Shown here piece after piece: positions 1 through 12,510 of a stretch of 64,000 nucleotides of DNA. This DNA is from Camarhynchus parvulus. Lineage: Eukaryota > Chordata > Aves > Passeriformes > Thraupidae. A program made the position numbers and the translations under genes. Below the pieces are notes generated by a model, which saw only the letters and a program-made list of their open reading frames with translations, was not told the origin of the DNA and searched no databases. The DNA lies in NCBI RefSeq assembly GCF_901933205.1, contig NC_044571.1, positions 70,929,689-70,993,688 on the forward strand. Direction: 5' to 3'. Position 1 is the first letter of the stretch; the number at the start of each line of letters is the position of its first letter.

Positions 1-3000
1 GGCAATAGCTATGGCATATTCATACAGAGAAGGATGAAAAATTGTCACACAGCTTTATGTGTGTATATGAGTGTGTGATGCACAGGTGAATGTGGCAGCC
101 TGGCCCCTGCACTAGCATCTTGTTTTATATGTATATCATTGATTCAGAGTAATAAAGCCCTTCTGAATGGGGAGCCAAAGGAGCTTGGTTAGAAAATTTG
201 CTGGTAGAAAAGAATTTAGATAGTCACAGAGTCCCACTGTTTACAGAACTAAAACTCAACATATTTTGTTCTTTCTCCTTCTGGCCCAGAAAGCACTGAT
301 CTTTAAAAACAATATTCATATAATAACTGGGAGGAACTACCTGTTCAAATGGTCAGGGCTCCTTTATTCAAATGTGCGCTGAGATGTGTTGTCTAAATGT
401 ATAAACATCAGTTAGCATTGTGGAACGGGTGGCAGGCCAAGATAATCAATAATTTCATTGCCAGTGACCCATTTTGTTTACTTCTAGTTGAAAGGGAATT
501 TCTGCATTCTTGCATAAGTTATCACTTATTCAGTTTTTCTCAGATGGATTCCAATGATGCTTTTCCTGCATTCAGGATGAGATGAACTTAATCCAATGTT
601 ATAAATGAAAAACAGGTGTCCAGACACACACTTTTCCTGACAGCTTGCATTCAATTTATTTACCTAGCATAATTCCTGACAAAATTTGCTGCCAAAAGTT
701 TAAGTTACCTTCACTTAACTTCACTTAAGTTTCCTTCACTTATGGATGCAATCGCTGCAATGACTGTCAGCAATGTTTTTTAAAAGTTGCAAGCCGTTGT
801 GAGAAGGCCAGTGTTCACATGTTGTAGTTATTATTATTACTCATTTTTATTGAGAAAGCAGCTGCTGGAGCTCCAGAAATAGAACAGTTTTAAAGTGAAG
901 CAGAACTTTTCATTTGTCTCTAATAATAGGTAATCTTCCAGAATGGAATTTGAAACTACCAGGTTTTGTCTTTTTGAATTCCCAGAGTTATTCCTGTTGG
1001 ATTTCTCTTCATAAAATTTTAATATGAAGCCTTTGAAACTGGATGCTTGCTGAAGTGTTTCTTTGGCTTGAAAGTCTGCGCTTCACTCGCAGTTGCTTTA
1101 GTTAAAAAAAGAAAAGCTGAATGAGAACAGGTGGTGTGACATACTTTTTTTTATAAGCATTCTGCATTTATGTGGTATGTGGCATCACCACAGTCAGGTT
1201 GTAGCAGAGAAGCACACATTGCATATCCTTGAGAGATCAAACTTCAGTTTAATTGGCCCTTTTGGTTTCTCATAGTATGCAGTATTATAAGCGCTATGTA
1301 GATGCCCTAACACTTTGCAACAAATTATTGTGCATGTGGTAATTATAATGCTGGCTAGAGATCTAAACAGAAACTAGGGTGTGCAGGTTTCAACTCTCAA
1401 CAAGAACTCAGGAGACCGTTCTTACCCCCAACAGCAAGCAATGTGGACAGCATCATTTTACCTCCACTATGCAGATGAGAAACCCATGTGCAGGAAAACG
1501 TAAATTTTTGTCCCGGAAGTACTAAGCCTATGTCTAGACACCATAACCTGGGAAACATCTGAGTTTCTGACTCAGAATGTGCACAAAGGCCATGTCTGGA
1601 TCACATTTTGGGATGAACCCATGTGCATGCCAGTCACCTCACCTTGGATACCTGGATTACATAGGAAGGATATCTGGGGATGTGAGCCAGGCTAAAGCTA
1701 CAGTGAACTCCAAGAGATGCCTCGCCTGGCCAGTCAGGGAGATGGGTGCAGATAATGAAGCACCTTGGCAACGAGTTGTGCTTCAGGCAGAGCCACAAAA
1801 AATAAAAATAAAACCCTCTAAACTTTACAAAGATAACTCTAGTGCTTGGGCATAAATTTGTCCTCTATGGGTCCAAATATTTAACAGGATTAAAATGTTT
1901 AAATGTTTCTCAGTGTGTGGGTACAGTTTTAAATAGGGTGATGGGGAAATGGTTGGAATATTTCCACTATTGTTGGGAACCATTTGCTGGATTCTGGGAA
2001 CAACACTTCTGGGCAGCACCACTTTTCAATGAGCAGAGGCATAGAGCAGATTGATTAGGCATTTCAAATGTGTGGTGATTTTTAAAAAAATAAAATGTCT
2101 GCTATGTCACAGCTGGGTTACGGGTGAACTCCTAGATGTGTCAAAACTTCTTGAATGTATGAAAGAAAAAAAAATGAAAGGGCACTTCAAACTGAGAATT
2201 CTGCCTCCGGGCAGTGTCTAGTGCTACAGTAGCAGTGACCATTTAAGGACATAAGCAAGATGAAGTATGTGAATAGAGGTAATGTGGTCTATATTATCCA
2301 GATATGGTCTTTATTACCTCTTCTTAAGAACACTGTCTTTATGTATTTCTTTCTGATCTGCCCTACTCTCAGCACAATGGTCTGTAGGCTTTTCTGAAAG
2401 TTTTTATGATAGAATATTTTATGTAGGATATTTTATGAAAAATCTTGCGAGCATCTGAAGACAGAGCTTTACTGTTATTTGCACCTCAGACTTCAATATA
2501 GCTGTAGGATTTATTCCTGCTCAACTAATAAGATCTTCAGAGAGCACATTTGTTTAATTTAAAAATGCGCCTCAAAATGTGCAAATTCGCAGATGTTAAT
2601 GATTACACACATGTTTTCCCTTACTGCTTCAAAGCCAGCAAAGGCCAAATTCAGCTGTAATTTGTACTGCAGTGATGGGATTTGAATTAATATCAATGAC
2701 ATGAAAAAACATATTCAGGGGGCATTTCTAGAAATGTCTGTTTTGGAGAAGTCAGTCCCACACTTCAGCTCATAAAGCAGCAGGAGGGTCACTCCCTAAT
2801 GTGAAGTCAAAGTTGTGCAGAAGGTGAAGAGAAAGGTCAGAAGGCACCTTCTGCACCCCACGGCAGCAACTGCATCTTGGAACCACTGTTTCCAAGTCAT
2901 GGAAGAGAAGACAAGAAAAAAAGAGGAAATGAAGTGATGGGGGAAAAACACGACACCCAAGAGCAGTGCTGTGTAGCACACACTCTGCTACATGAGTCTT

Positions 3001-3359
3001 TACTCATTCCCTCTATATCTATTTACATATTCAATGTGCTTCCATGCATGGATTTTTGCTGATATATACACTTTATATGATATAGTTTTCCCATTTCTAT
3101 AGTAATTCTGGTACCAACCATTGTAAAGTAAGACACTGCAATATGAAAAAAAAAATGAAAAAGCCCTTCTATACAAATATGTGTGATCATAAATAGTTTA
3201 ATAACATGCAGAAATGTGTGCCCTAAGAAACTTTTTGTAAGTTTTCTTTCTTCAATGCTGATGCAACCATATGGGTTTATTCAAGTTCTTTCTACACAAT
3301 TGCTAAGATTTTTACAAGACACTTGACTTCAAAACCCCAATCTGTGTTTGTATATAAGT
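1..3359. other. Intergenic, no gene seen
   Basis: AT-rich sequence with only short chance open frames. There is a small cluster of three CTTCACTTA units near 690-742 but no recognised mobile element, RNA gene or coding exon. Confidence 0.7.
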
Positions 3360-3746
3360 TGATGCCTCGAGAAGGCTGCCCTAGAAGGGAGGCTAGACAA
3401 AGTTAAAGAATAAAATAGTATTTCTTAAATGGCCTCAATGGATATGCCTTGGGCAGTACAAGAGCCTGGCCAGGGCTACACCCAAGATGAACCCAAAATG
3501 GTCACAAAAATGGACGACTGGTCACAAGGTCTCACAGTTTTATAAGTTTTAGTCCATTTGCATATTGGAGTTAATTAATTGTCCAATTACTGATTTAGGT
3601 TATGAAGTTCCATCCTCTTTGTTTTTGTCCCTTCAACTCACCCTTGTTTATAATTTTTTGGCCTGGAGCTTGTAATATTCGTACTTGGTCTCAAATTGGA
3701 AAAGGATTGTTCTGTCTACCTACCCTGTGAAGAGAACTTGCTAACA
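3360..3746 (-). mobile_element. Solo LTR, avian endogenous retrovirus type
   Basis: Read on the minus strand, the element runs TGTTAGCAAG to GAGGCATCA, so it has the TG...CA ends of a retroviral LTR, about 387 bp. A TATAAAA box lies about two thirds of the way along the unit's first half (near 3,540), followed by a segment like ones I recall from songbird LTRs (GACCAGTCGTCCATTTTTG). No matching internal retroviral sequence or second LTR flanks it, so it is a solo LTR. I could not see a convincing target-site duplication. The family name is not assigned. Confidence 0.65.
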
Positions 3747-6119
3747 ATGAATATGAAGCTCAGAGTTACACACTGCAACACAGAATCTGAAAAATATGAA
3801 AGCTAGAACTTAAGGCATCTTAAGCCCTCTCTTGCATTTTCCATTCATCTCAGGAATATCGACTAAACACAAATTTCAGAACTATAAATTGTTTAAGTAC
3901 AAGGCTGGCAGACTGAAGGCAACTGCTTCTGAAACTTGTGCTCTAATCTCTGCAGCAGCCCCTTTTAAGGGTCAGATTCTATTTTCTCTGAATGGAATAT
4001 AAGACCTGTAGGAATACATGTGCACACAAACATTTTCCTGTCTCTTTGATATATCCAAATAGAAAGCTGGTGCCATGGCTGAAGGCACTACAGTTAGGTA
4101 TCAACCTGGCACTTCGTAAAGCTTCTAACTCACTGTGTGACTGAAGTCCAACACAAGTTCATGTCACCAGTGTGCCAGTGCCTTTTGGGAAGGACAGTCC
4201 TCACCCACTCCTCCGTGGTGACAATTCTGTGATGAACTTGACTCCTGGCTCACCACACAGGAGCTTTGCAGCAATGGCCACTGTCCAAATGCCTGATATA
4301 CTTAGCATCAGAAAGGAATTCAAATTCTTTCAACTCGTGTCTTCGGATTGGAAATTTATTCCTCTCTTCAGTCACTCTTTAATGACAGGATAGCATTTTT
4401 CCCTTCTAATCAGCCACTTACAAGGTTATTTCATTCCCCCCTGGGTCATGCAGTGCTAAAGCTGAAGCGTTTATGACCAGTGCATGCAAACACACACCCT
4501 GTGCTTTGTGTGTTGCAGAGCCTCTCTGAGGTTTGTTCCCGAGGCACCTGAGGTGTTCTGTGCATTCCAGCACAGCCTCACTCCCCAGTTTCGCTTGCTA
4601 ACAGTGCTGTACACTTACTGAACATTTTTATCTGGGAGTTAAGCAAGAGTTTTAGGGAGCTTAGATAAACAAACATATAAGTCTACTGGACTGTATTCTT
4701 ACAGAGTCCTAATCACAAGTCACTTACAGAATTTTAAGGCTGTAAGTGAACAGGACATTTTGTCAAGACAAGGCACTGCATAATTTTTACGCAAGCTAAA
4801 GCTGTTCCCCTGATGCAGCAATGATCTTGAATTACCTGAAGTCATTTTGCCGTATTTCCAAACTCAGTTTGATGGGGAAAGACTGCAACAGGCACATAGA
4901 TTCATCATTGCAGTTAGTGCAAACAGGCTTTAAGAAGTTTGGGCTACAGAAACTCTTCATGGCTCTGACATCTGCCTTAGGGGAGCTCATGGCAGGACTG
5001 GGCCCAAAATGACCTGTTTCTCATATGAGGCTGTATCACTGCAGGCAAAAGGAAGCTGAAGAACCAGATTTTCAGACACTACAAAGAGCATTATTGTGTG
5101 CACACTCTCAGCGTATTGAAGGGAGAGGTCCAATCCTGTATGGCAGTTTTACAGGTGCATAGTTTCAAACATGAGAATAATCATACTCATGTCAATGAAT
5201 TGCTTACAAACTTAAAACAAAATGCATGATTTGTTGGATTAAGGCTAGGGCACAATCTCACCAAATTTAGCCCCTGGTTCTTTCTAATTGTACAACTAGG
5301 CCAATCTATTCCTCTCCCATTACCTTTTGCAATAGCAACTAATTTGCAACGAGTTGATCTCTCACATTATTTTAAAATTAATTTTTAAAAAATTGGTGAC
5401 AATCATTGAGATGCAGCATTGACCAAATCTAACAGGATGGCTAATTTGCTGCTGCCTGCACCTGCCTTTCATGTTGATGAATATTGCAGATGTGCCACTT
5501 TCACTACCACAGACCTTTATTCATATTCACAATTCAGCTGGACCACACCCCTGCCTGAAGTCATCTCAATGCCTACCAAAATGCAGCTCTAAATATGATT
5601 TAGTGGCAAGTGCTGTGTGAAGAAGTTTAATGTATATCATTTTGCCAGGGGCCCACACTTGGCAGCAAAATGTTTGCACACCCATATAATTTTAAAAGCA
5701 GCTTTGGAGAGCAGAGACAATAACTGGGTTTATTTGAGGGTTTACCAGAGACAGAATATTTTTCTAAATTATTCCGAATATTTAGTCAACGTCTTTTTTT
5801 ATTTAGTCTTTGTTCTTTTTTCCTAACTTACTGTATTAAAAGACCAACACATGTAAGTCCAGTCTTTCAAAGATAGGCACATATAAGTGCAAAGATGAGA
5901 CTATGAGACAGGAATTTGTGAATACCACTTTTTTGAACACCTTCATAAGTAAAAGAACCATAAATCTACCATTACACACTTGGGTGGATAAGCTACGAGC
6001 AGACTCTGCTCTCTGCTGGATCTTACTATTCCTGTTCTTATTCCCAATGCAGATACATCCATTGTGTGGGTAAAACAATAAAAATGAATTTCATAGCCAG
6101 GTGCTTCATTTCATGAGGG
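3747..6119. other. Intergenic, no gene seen
   Basis: AT-rich, with short open frames that match no protein family and no repeat that I recognise. It leads into the CpG-rich patch at 6,120. Confidence 0.65.
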
Positions 6120-6315
6120 CAAGTTGACGAAGTGGCTTTCTCAAGGCGACAGCGGTGCTGCAAGCGATGCCGCGCCCGGCTCCAGCGCAGCCCGGCCGGC
6201 AGCCCCGGCAGGCGGGGCTGGGGGGACCTCTCGTGGTACCGAAGGAGGGAGCAGCCCTCGGCTCCTCCGCTCCCGGACACCCACAGCAAAGCTGCGCTCG
6301 CCAGGGAAGCCGACT
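6120..6315. other. Isolated CpG-rich patch beside a CR1
   Basis: About 190 bases are strongly GC- and CpG-rich (for example GCCGCGCCCGGCTCC and GGCCGGCAGCCCCGG) inside otherwise AT-rich DNA. The patch ends about 50 bases before a truncated CR1. All three frames are open over part of it, but that follows from base composition, and no protein family is recognised. It could be a small unmethylated regulatory island, a first exon of a non-coding transcript, or an inserted piece of GC-rich DNA. Confidence 0.4.
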
Positions 6316-6364
6316 GGAAGTGAAAAATTGAATGCAAACGGAAATTAATGAGAGGAAATCAACG

Positions 6365-6836
6365 CTGCGACCACAAGACATTGAGGTGCTGGAGTGTGCC
6401 CAAAGCAAAGCAGCAAAACTGGTGCAGTGTCTGGGACATAGTTCCCATGAGGAGCAACTGAGGGAGCTGAGTTCCTTAGCCTGGAGAAAGGAAGGCTCCT
6501 GGGGGAGTCTTGTCCCTCTCTACAGCTGCCTGAAAGGAGATTCTAGCCAGGTGAGGCTTGATCTCTGAAGTAACAAGCGTCAGGATGAGAGGAAATCGCC
6601 CCAAGTTGCATCAGGTAAGGTTTAGTCTGGATGTTAGGAAAAATTTCTTCACTGAAAGGGTGGTCGTGCATTGGAAGAGACTGGCCAGAGATGTGGTGAA
6701 ATCACCTTCTCTAGAAGTGTTCCAATTTGTGGATGTGGCACTTAGGCACACCTTGTTTTGGTGGACTTGGCAGTGTCTGGCTAGAGCTTGGACATAATGA
6801 TCTTTTCCAATCTAACAATTTCATGATTCTAGGATT
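6365..6836 (+). mobile_element. CR1 LINE, 5'-truncated 3' end
   Basis: Typical CR1 3' sequence: a segment related to GAGGTGCTGGAGTGTG, GAGGAGCAACTGAGGGAGCTG, TTTAGTCTGGATGTTAGG, AAATTTCTTCACTGAAAGGG, then TGATCTTTTCCAATCTAAC and a tail ATGATTCTAGG. Only the end of ORF2 and the 3' UTR remain, as is usual for CR1. Its tail appears to be interrupted by the minus-strand CR1 that follows. Confidence 0.9.
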
Positions 6837-7412
6837 GTCATAGAACCATAGAACGGTTTGGGCTGGAAGGTACCTTAATGTTCAGGTCATTCCAAACCCT
6901 CTGTCATGAGGAGAGACAGGGTGGTCAAAGCCTCATCCAACCTGGCCTTGAACATATCCAGGGATGGGCCACAGCTTCTCTATGAAATCTGTTTCACTGC
7001 CTCACCAGTGGAATAATTTCGCCTTAGCTCTAATGTAGAACAACTCTGTTTCAGTTTAAAACCATGGGCTCTTGTTCTATCACTACACTCCTTGATAAAC
7101 AGTCTTTCCTGTAGGTTCCCTATGGGTACTTGAAGGCTGCTCTAAGGTCTACCCAGAGGGTTCTTTTCTCTAGACTGAACAACCGCAGCTCTCTCAGCTT
7201 GTCTTCACAGGAGAGGTGCTCCAGCCCTTTAATCCTCTTCACGGCCCTCCTCTGAACTTGCTCCAATAAGTCCACGTCCTTCTCATATTGGTAGCCACAG
7301 ACCTGGACATAGCTTCTAAAGTGGCGTCTTATGAGAGAGGAGCAGAATCACCTCCCTTGAACTGCTGGCTACACTTCTTCTGATGTCCGGGAATGATTGG
7401 CTTTCTTTGACT
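6837..7412 (-). mobile_element. CR1 LINE in opposite orientation, inserted at tail of previous copy
   Basis: Reads on the plus strand as reversed CR1: CATAGAACGGTTTGGGCTGG, CCTGGCCTTGAACATATCCA, CTCTAGACTGAACAACCGCA, then GGCTACACTTCTTCTGATG. It sits tail-to-tail with the copy at 6365-6836. After it, at about 7413-7440, comes TATGATTCTATGACT, which looks like the remaining tail of the plus-strand copy. Confidence 0.88.
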
Positions 7413-7440
7413 ATGAGTCTATATCTATGATTCTATGACT

Positions 7441-8404
7441 ATTATTCAATGCCAGTGCTGGTGCAAATGTAAGCACCTGCCTATATTTTAAAAATATATA
7501 GCATGAAAGTTCACAGTTATGAATAATTAGTGCCTATATTAATTGTGCAGATCTAATTTTCAGTCCTGTCAGTGACACAGTCACAACATGAGAGTTTTAT
7601 CATCCCAGTTTGAGGGACATGCTTTCATCCTTCCAACAGCAGTAATGTTGCAAATTTTTGTGTATTCCTGTAGCATTAGTTTTGTGGAATAAAAGAAATG
7701 CCAATGTACACTTATATAATTCAATATTTCTTCTTTTTTTCATGCATTCTGGATTTTTTCAATCAAAAATACCTAAATTATAAGTTTGAATAAAATTGAA
7801 GATTCTGGTTTCATAAAAAATGATGAACAATGCATTTGGTCTTGGAATAAAACTCTTTAGCCATGGCATGAACCATGCATGAGATAAACTGAGAACCGAA
7901 CCAGATACAAATGTAAACTCACATACTGCTCACCAGTGGGATTTTTATTACCTTCTGGAGTATCTAATAGAAATGTACCTACATGCGTGTCTTCAAGGCA
8001 GATAGCCCAGATTCCCATTTAAGCTTCTTAACAAGAGATAAAGGGGCTCTCATCAATAATTTTTGATCTGTTTGCATATATGAAACTAAGATAAAGGTGC
8101 AGTATTTTGTTTATTTCTTTATTTGTTCGGGATTTTTTTAACCAAGAACTACCATGAGGAGGATGAATAAGCTTCTCCCCCTCAGCAGCCCAAGATATCT
8201 GTTTCAGCCAACTTGATGAAGGGCAGCTGCAGTGCTGAGATTGGACCTCAGGCAGGTACAACGTAAGGTACAGCAAGACGTGGCTCTGAACGTGCTTCCA
8301 GGATAGAAGTGGAGCTGTTGCTCTGATGTCTGCCCAGAATTTTAATGTTTAAATGTTTCTCTACTAATGGACTGGAGGGACACATTTGCAAGAGGATGAA
8401 TTCA
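7441..8404. other. Intergenic, no gene seen
   Basis: Lies between the nested CR1 pair and the CR1/LTR cluster. Nothing recognisable. Confidence 0.65.
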
Positions 8405-8580
8405 AAGGATCATGGGATCACAGGACTTTAATTAAGCAGGGGGGACCACAGGAGGCCTCTGGTCCAACTTTCTCTCCCAGCAGAGTCAGCTCTGAGGTCA
8501 GACCAGGCTGATAAGGACTTATTCAGTCATGGCTTGAAAAATATCAAAGATGGAGAGTGCATCACCTCTTTGGACACCAA
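8405..8580 (-). mobile_element. CR1 LINE 3' fragment, diverged
   Basis: Reversed CR1 3' end: CATGGGATCACAGGACTT, GGCCTCTGGTCCAACTTTCT, AGCTCTGAGGTCAGACCAGG, GGAGAGTGCATCACCTCTTT. It resembles the CR1 copy at 44.1 kb. It lies directly beside an LTR fragment. Confidence 0.75.
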
Positions 8581-8599
8581 AACACCAAAGAGAAAGCAA

Positions 8600-8987
8600 A
8601 ATAAATCCCATACACAAAAAATTATGTATGAAAATGAAAAGAGTTGCTCATCACCCACCAATTAATGGTCAGTTAAGTCCCTGAGTAGCCACCTCCCTGC
8701 CAGCCTCCATTCACTATTTTATTGCTGAACATGATGCCATAGGGTCTGGAATATTCCTTTGGCCAGTTGAAGTCAGATATCCCAGCTGTGTCCCTTCCCA
8801 ACTCCTTGTGCACCCTCAGCCACCTTGACAGTAGCATGGGGTGAGAGGAAGAAAAGGCTTGACCCTGTGCAAGCCCTGCTCAGCAGTAAGGAAAGCATCT
8901 CTGTGGTATCAACACTGTTTCCAGCACAAGTCTAAAACACAGCCCCTACCAGCTACTGTGAAGAAAATTCCAGCCCAAACCAGCACA
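8600..8987 (-). mobile_element. LTR fragment, same family as the 20.3-kb LTR
   Basis: On the minus strand it begins TGTGCTGGTTTGGGCTGG and runs through CACAGTAGCTGGTAGGGGCT, GTGTTGATACCACAGAGATG and a GGAATATTCCAGACC segment, all matching in order the solo LTRs at 20,333 and 31,947. The 3' part is lost or unrecognisable, and the TATA region is altered. No internal retroviral sequence follows. Confidence 0.75.
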
Positions 8988-9119
8988 CCATTTTAAACTT
9001 CCATTCTTTCAAAATAGGCCTGCTGGTTCCCATCTTCCTGTCCTTCATTGCTGTGAAGAACTCGGCTCCCCCTCTGTGACCTCCCTGTTGGCACCAGCAG
9101 CTGATAGGTCTCCTCAAGC

Positions 9120-9580
9120 CATCTTGGCTCAGGTGAGCAATCCCACTCCTCCAGCACTTCCTTACAGGGTCAGTACTCCAGCCCCCACCAAACGGGTGCC
9201 TCTGCTGAACTTGATCCAGTTCTGTATTTGGGGCCTGGCAGTAATATAGTAAGTGCAGAGTAGAGGGGAATAATCTCATCCTTTGGTCTCTGGCTCTGCC
9301 CCAGCACAGTATCTGTTGGCCTTCTTTGGTGCCAGGGCACTGATGGCTCATGCTCATCTTGCTTCTCCACAGAGCTGCCACTAGCCAGGCAGGATCAGCC
9401 TGCACAGGTGCCAGAGGCTCTTCCTTTCCAGGAGCAAGGCTTTGCATTTGTCCTTGGATTTCACAAGGCTGGACTGTTCTTCCATCCTGTCTACATCCTT
9501 CTGAATGGCTTGAACTCAAGTGTATTCACTAATTTCCCCCCAAATTGGTGTCATCTGCAAAAATTGATTAGAAGTAGATC
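9120..9580 (-). mobile_element. Old CR1 LINE fragment
   Basis: Reversed, diverged CR1: the order CTTCCTTACAGGGTCAGTACTCC, GTATCTGTTGGCCTTCTTTG, CATTTGTCCTTGG, CTACATCCTTCTGAATGGC and TGGTGTCATCTGCAAAA matches the stretch that precedes the usual CR1 3' end. The minus-strand open frame of 188 codons across this area is a chance opening in the repeat, with no intact reverse transcriptase motif. Confidence 0.7.
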
Positions 9581-10336
9581 CATGCATGTAGGCAAATGAT
9601 ATGCCTACATGATTTTTTATAAACCAGCATCTGCTCACTCCTTTCCTGCTCCAAGTGTTTATGTGGCATCCCACCTAAACTAATATACATTGCCTCTCAG
9701 CAGAGTTTAATAGATTGGGACCAAGATTATGCTAATCACGGCTAAATAGTCACTATTTGCTCTGTTTTAGTGTCCTGGATTCTCAGAAGCCATAACTCTA
9801 CTGTGAAGGCTCTGAATTGATGGATGCAGTGATGTGGTTCACTTGCTATAATCTCCAGTTTTGCCCCCTAAAATCCTATGCACCATTTAAAGTCTCGCTA
9901 GCCAGCTGTCATCGCCAAATAATTCTCGCAGAATGCGCAAAAAGGCAAATAAAATTTATTTTGACAAAGATATTAGGAAAAAAATATCTGAACTCTTGTG
10001 TTACCGCTGTAGGCAGGTTTCCTGAGTTCACAGACTCAAGGTGGCTCAGAGAGGGGCAGGCTGCCCCATTCCTCTTGCAGTTGACTAAAGGCCTTGTGAG
10101 TATCAGCACTGTTAAAGCAGTTCAGTTTCTCTTGCCAGCAGACACTTGGTGCCACTACCCCTGAATGGCGCAGAGGATCTGTTTTCTCTAGGCTCATCAC
10201 AGAGGTGCCAAGGCCTTCAGAAACTGCGCCTGAGAGAGCCAGGTGTGTAACCTAGAGCTCTGACCAAAAGTCCCTGCACTGACACTGCTGATCTTGTGCC
10301 TCATGAGCTTGGTGTGACTCACTGGAATAATTTTCA
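9581..10336. other. Intergenic, no gene seen
   Basis: Contains a 115-codon plus-strand open frame (9817-10164) without any recognised domain, codon signature or splice context. I treat it as chance. Confidence 0.6.
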
Positions 10337-10625
10337 CAGAATCACAGAATGGTTTTGGTTGGAAGGCACCTTAAAGATCATGCAGTTCTGACACCTCTGC
10401 TGTGGGTGGGGACACCTTCCACTAGACCAGCTTGCTCGCAAGCCCCTATCCAACCCGGTCTTGAAGAACACTTCTGAGGACAGAGCATCCACAAATTCTC
10501 TGGACAACCTGTTCCAGTGTCTCACCACTGCCAGTGCAGATATTCTTCCCAATATCTAACCTAAACCTGCTCTCTTTCAGTTTAAAGTCACTGGCCCTTG
10601 TTCAGTCACTACATGCCCTTGAAAG
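10337..10625 (-). mobile_element. CR1 LINE 3' fragment
   Basis: Reversed CR1 3' end starting CACAGAATCACAGAATGG and continuing TTGGTTGGAAGGCACCTTAA, GACACCTTCCACTAGACCAG, CCTGTTCCAGTGTCTCACCA and TCTTTCAGTTTAAAGTCACT. Truncated about 290 bases from its tail. Confidence 0.9.
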
Positions 10626-12084
10626 GTAAAAGGCAGAGCTGGTTGTCAACAAGTTTGTGAAAGCTGATTTAGGAAGGCTGTTTGGGGGAGAAATACTTCT
10701 TAACTTTGTGCTCAATGATAAGTTTTGCTTGAAAAAATGTGAAATGTGGAATAGACACAAAAAAAGGGAAAAAAGGTGCATGAAAAAATGAGAAGAGTGC
10801 TTGTGACTTAGAAATTACTACTGTCCAGTAGGTTAAAAAAACATTCTGCTTCCTGGCTAGCCATGGCTTTTGCTGGTGATCAGTCATATTTTTTTCACCT
10901 TCTTTTGATAAACAAACTAAGGAGGTTTAATCTCTTTCTTTTAAAGTGAATATTGTTTCTCTAACTGTATTGCTAGGGCTTCTCTGAATCTGGTCTCCAT
11001 GTCATCTTGGCATCCTGCTTAACTGGGACTAAATCAGAATTGGACAGAATTTTGTAATTAGCTCTCACTCGTTAGTAACTAACCATTTTCTGTCCCCCGT
11101 AGATCACACGTGCCTTCTTCATGGGTGCACTATGGTAGAAGATAACAGCTATAACAAGTTTTATAATAATTATTAAGATTATGAAATCAGTTTGTAGCTT
11201 TTGGAAAGAAACATATTTATAAATAAATACATCAAAATACCTTCATATTTATTTACCTACTGAATAAACACATAAAATATAACATATCTGTATTTTGTAT
11301 AGTATTTTTACTATTACTTAACACAATAGCTAATATTTTCTCTGACTGTTGGATGGAGTCAGGGTACAGAGTGTTGACACTGCAGTCTGACTCATGCTAC
11401 CCCTCATTTCACACAGCCTACTCTTCTGTCGTGTCATGATGCCCAGTGAGCAGTACAAGAGAGAAAGATGAGAGATCCCTAAAATATTTTCCAAAAGCTT
11501 TACTGACATCCATTGGGGGTCTGCAAATGGTTATGTATGGGTCTTCATCTTTCCCTCCTGAGTAAATTTCTTTGATATTTAAATTGTAGAAAATAATGTG
11601 TTAAGTATGGCTGAACACAGTGGCTCATGCTAGCTCAGGCCTACCTTACACTCCCTGCAATACCTGAAGAAGGTATTAACTACCAGTGCTTATGCGAAAC
11701 ATCTTCTCATTTAGGAGAGATGAATTAATAAATAAACAGAGACTGGAAGTGACACAGCTTTGAGCTGATTGCTGATGAAAACCTGCAAAAGTGCAAAAAG
11801 AATTCTACCCAGTTTTTCAAACTCTTCCATGGTAAACAAAACACATAAGCCCATCACAGGAAAAGCTGATTCAGTCATTTGTATCTTTGTTCACCACAAT
11901 AAAGCATAGGAAGATCTCCATGCTGGCATCCTTCCAGATGGAAACTGCACAGAATTGCTGCCTTGGAGTGAAATATACATAGAGCAGTAGAGAAAATGAA
12001 GAATAACAAATTTCCAGGGCCTAGACATTTTCAAAAATCAGTTAATTTAACAACTTGTAAAGGAAATACCTGAATGGCTGTCCA
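10626..12084. other. Intergenic, no gene seen
   Basis: AT-rich, including an A/T-dense stretch at 11,150-11,340. No gene or repeat family recognised. Confidence 0.65.
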
Positions 12085-12510
12085 TGCTTGCAACTTCTCC
12101 TTCAAAACCCTTTTCTTCTCACAGTGTTGGAAAGCAACTGATGGCATCATTTTTCAAAAAGGGTTCCAACAGGGATCTGAGGAATTACAGGCTGGTATGT
12201 TCATTATCTCTACAGGATACTTCCACAAGATTTATAATAAAGAATAAAATTAGAGAACACATGAATGTGAGAAAGCATGAATTTTGTGAGTGCAAATCAC
12301 ATCTCACCCACTTCAACTGAGAGGAACAGCATAATAGAATACAGGAAATCCTGTCTACCTGGAGCTCCGAAGGCATTTGAGTCCACTGCTGAAGGTTTTT
12401 TAGGAATTCAGAGTGGTCACAGAATAAGACTGCATGGCTCTCTGGAGAGTTGCTTAAGTAATAGAAAATTCAGTGTTGCAGTAAATGGTCAATATGCCTG
12501 TATGATTACA
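12085..12510 (+). mobile_element. CR1 LINE internal fragment with reverse-transcriptase remnant
   Basis: A broken open frame from about 12,140 reads FFKKGSNRDLRNYRLV, the degenerate form of the FKKGSKxDPxNYRPV motif near the start of the CR1 reverse-transcriptase domain. It is followed by pieces such as NRKFSVAVNGQ in another frame near 12,460. Frames shift and stop several times, so it is a dead fragment. It is one of the few pieces in the window that come from ORF2 upstream of the 3' end. Confidence 0.65.

Noticed and set aside
8953..9519. 188-codon minus-strand open frame
   Set aside because: It covers parts of an LTR end and an old CR1 copy and has no intact domain; it is a chance opening in repeat sequence.
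11611..11650. Alu-like phrase GGCTGAACACAGTGGCTCATG
   Set aside because: The short match to the primate Alu start is not followed by any further Alu sequence, and birds do not carry Alu elements.
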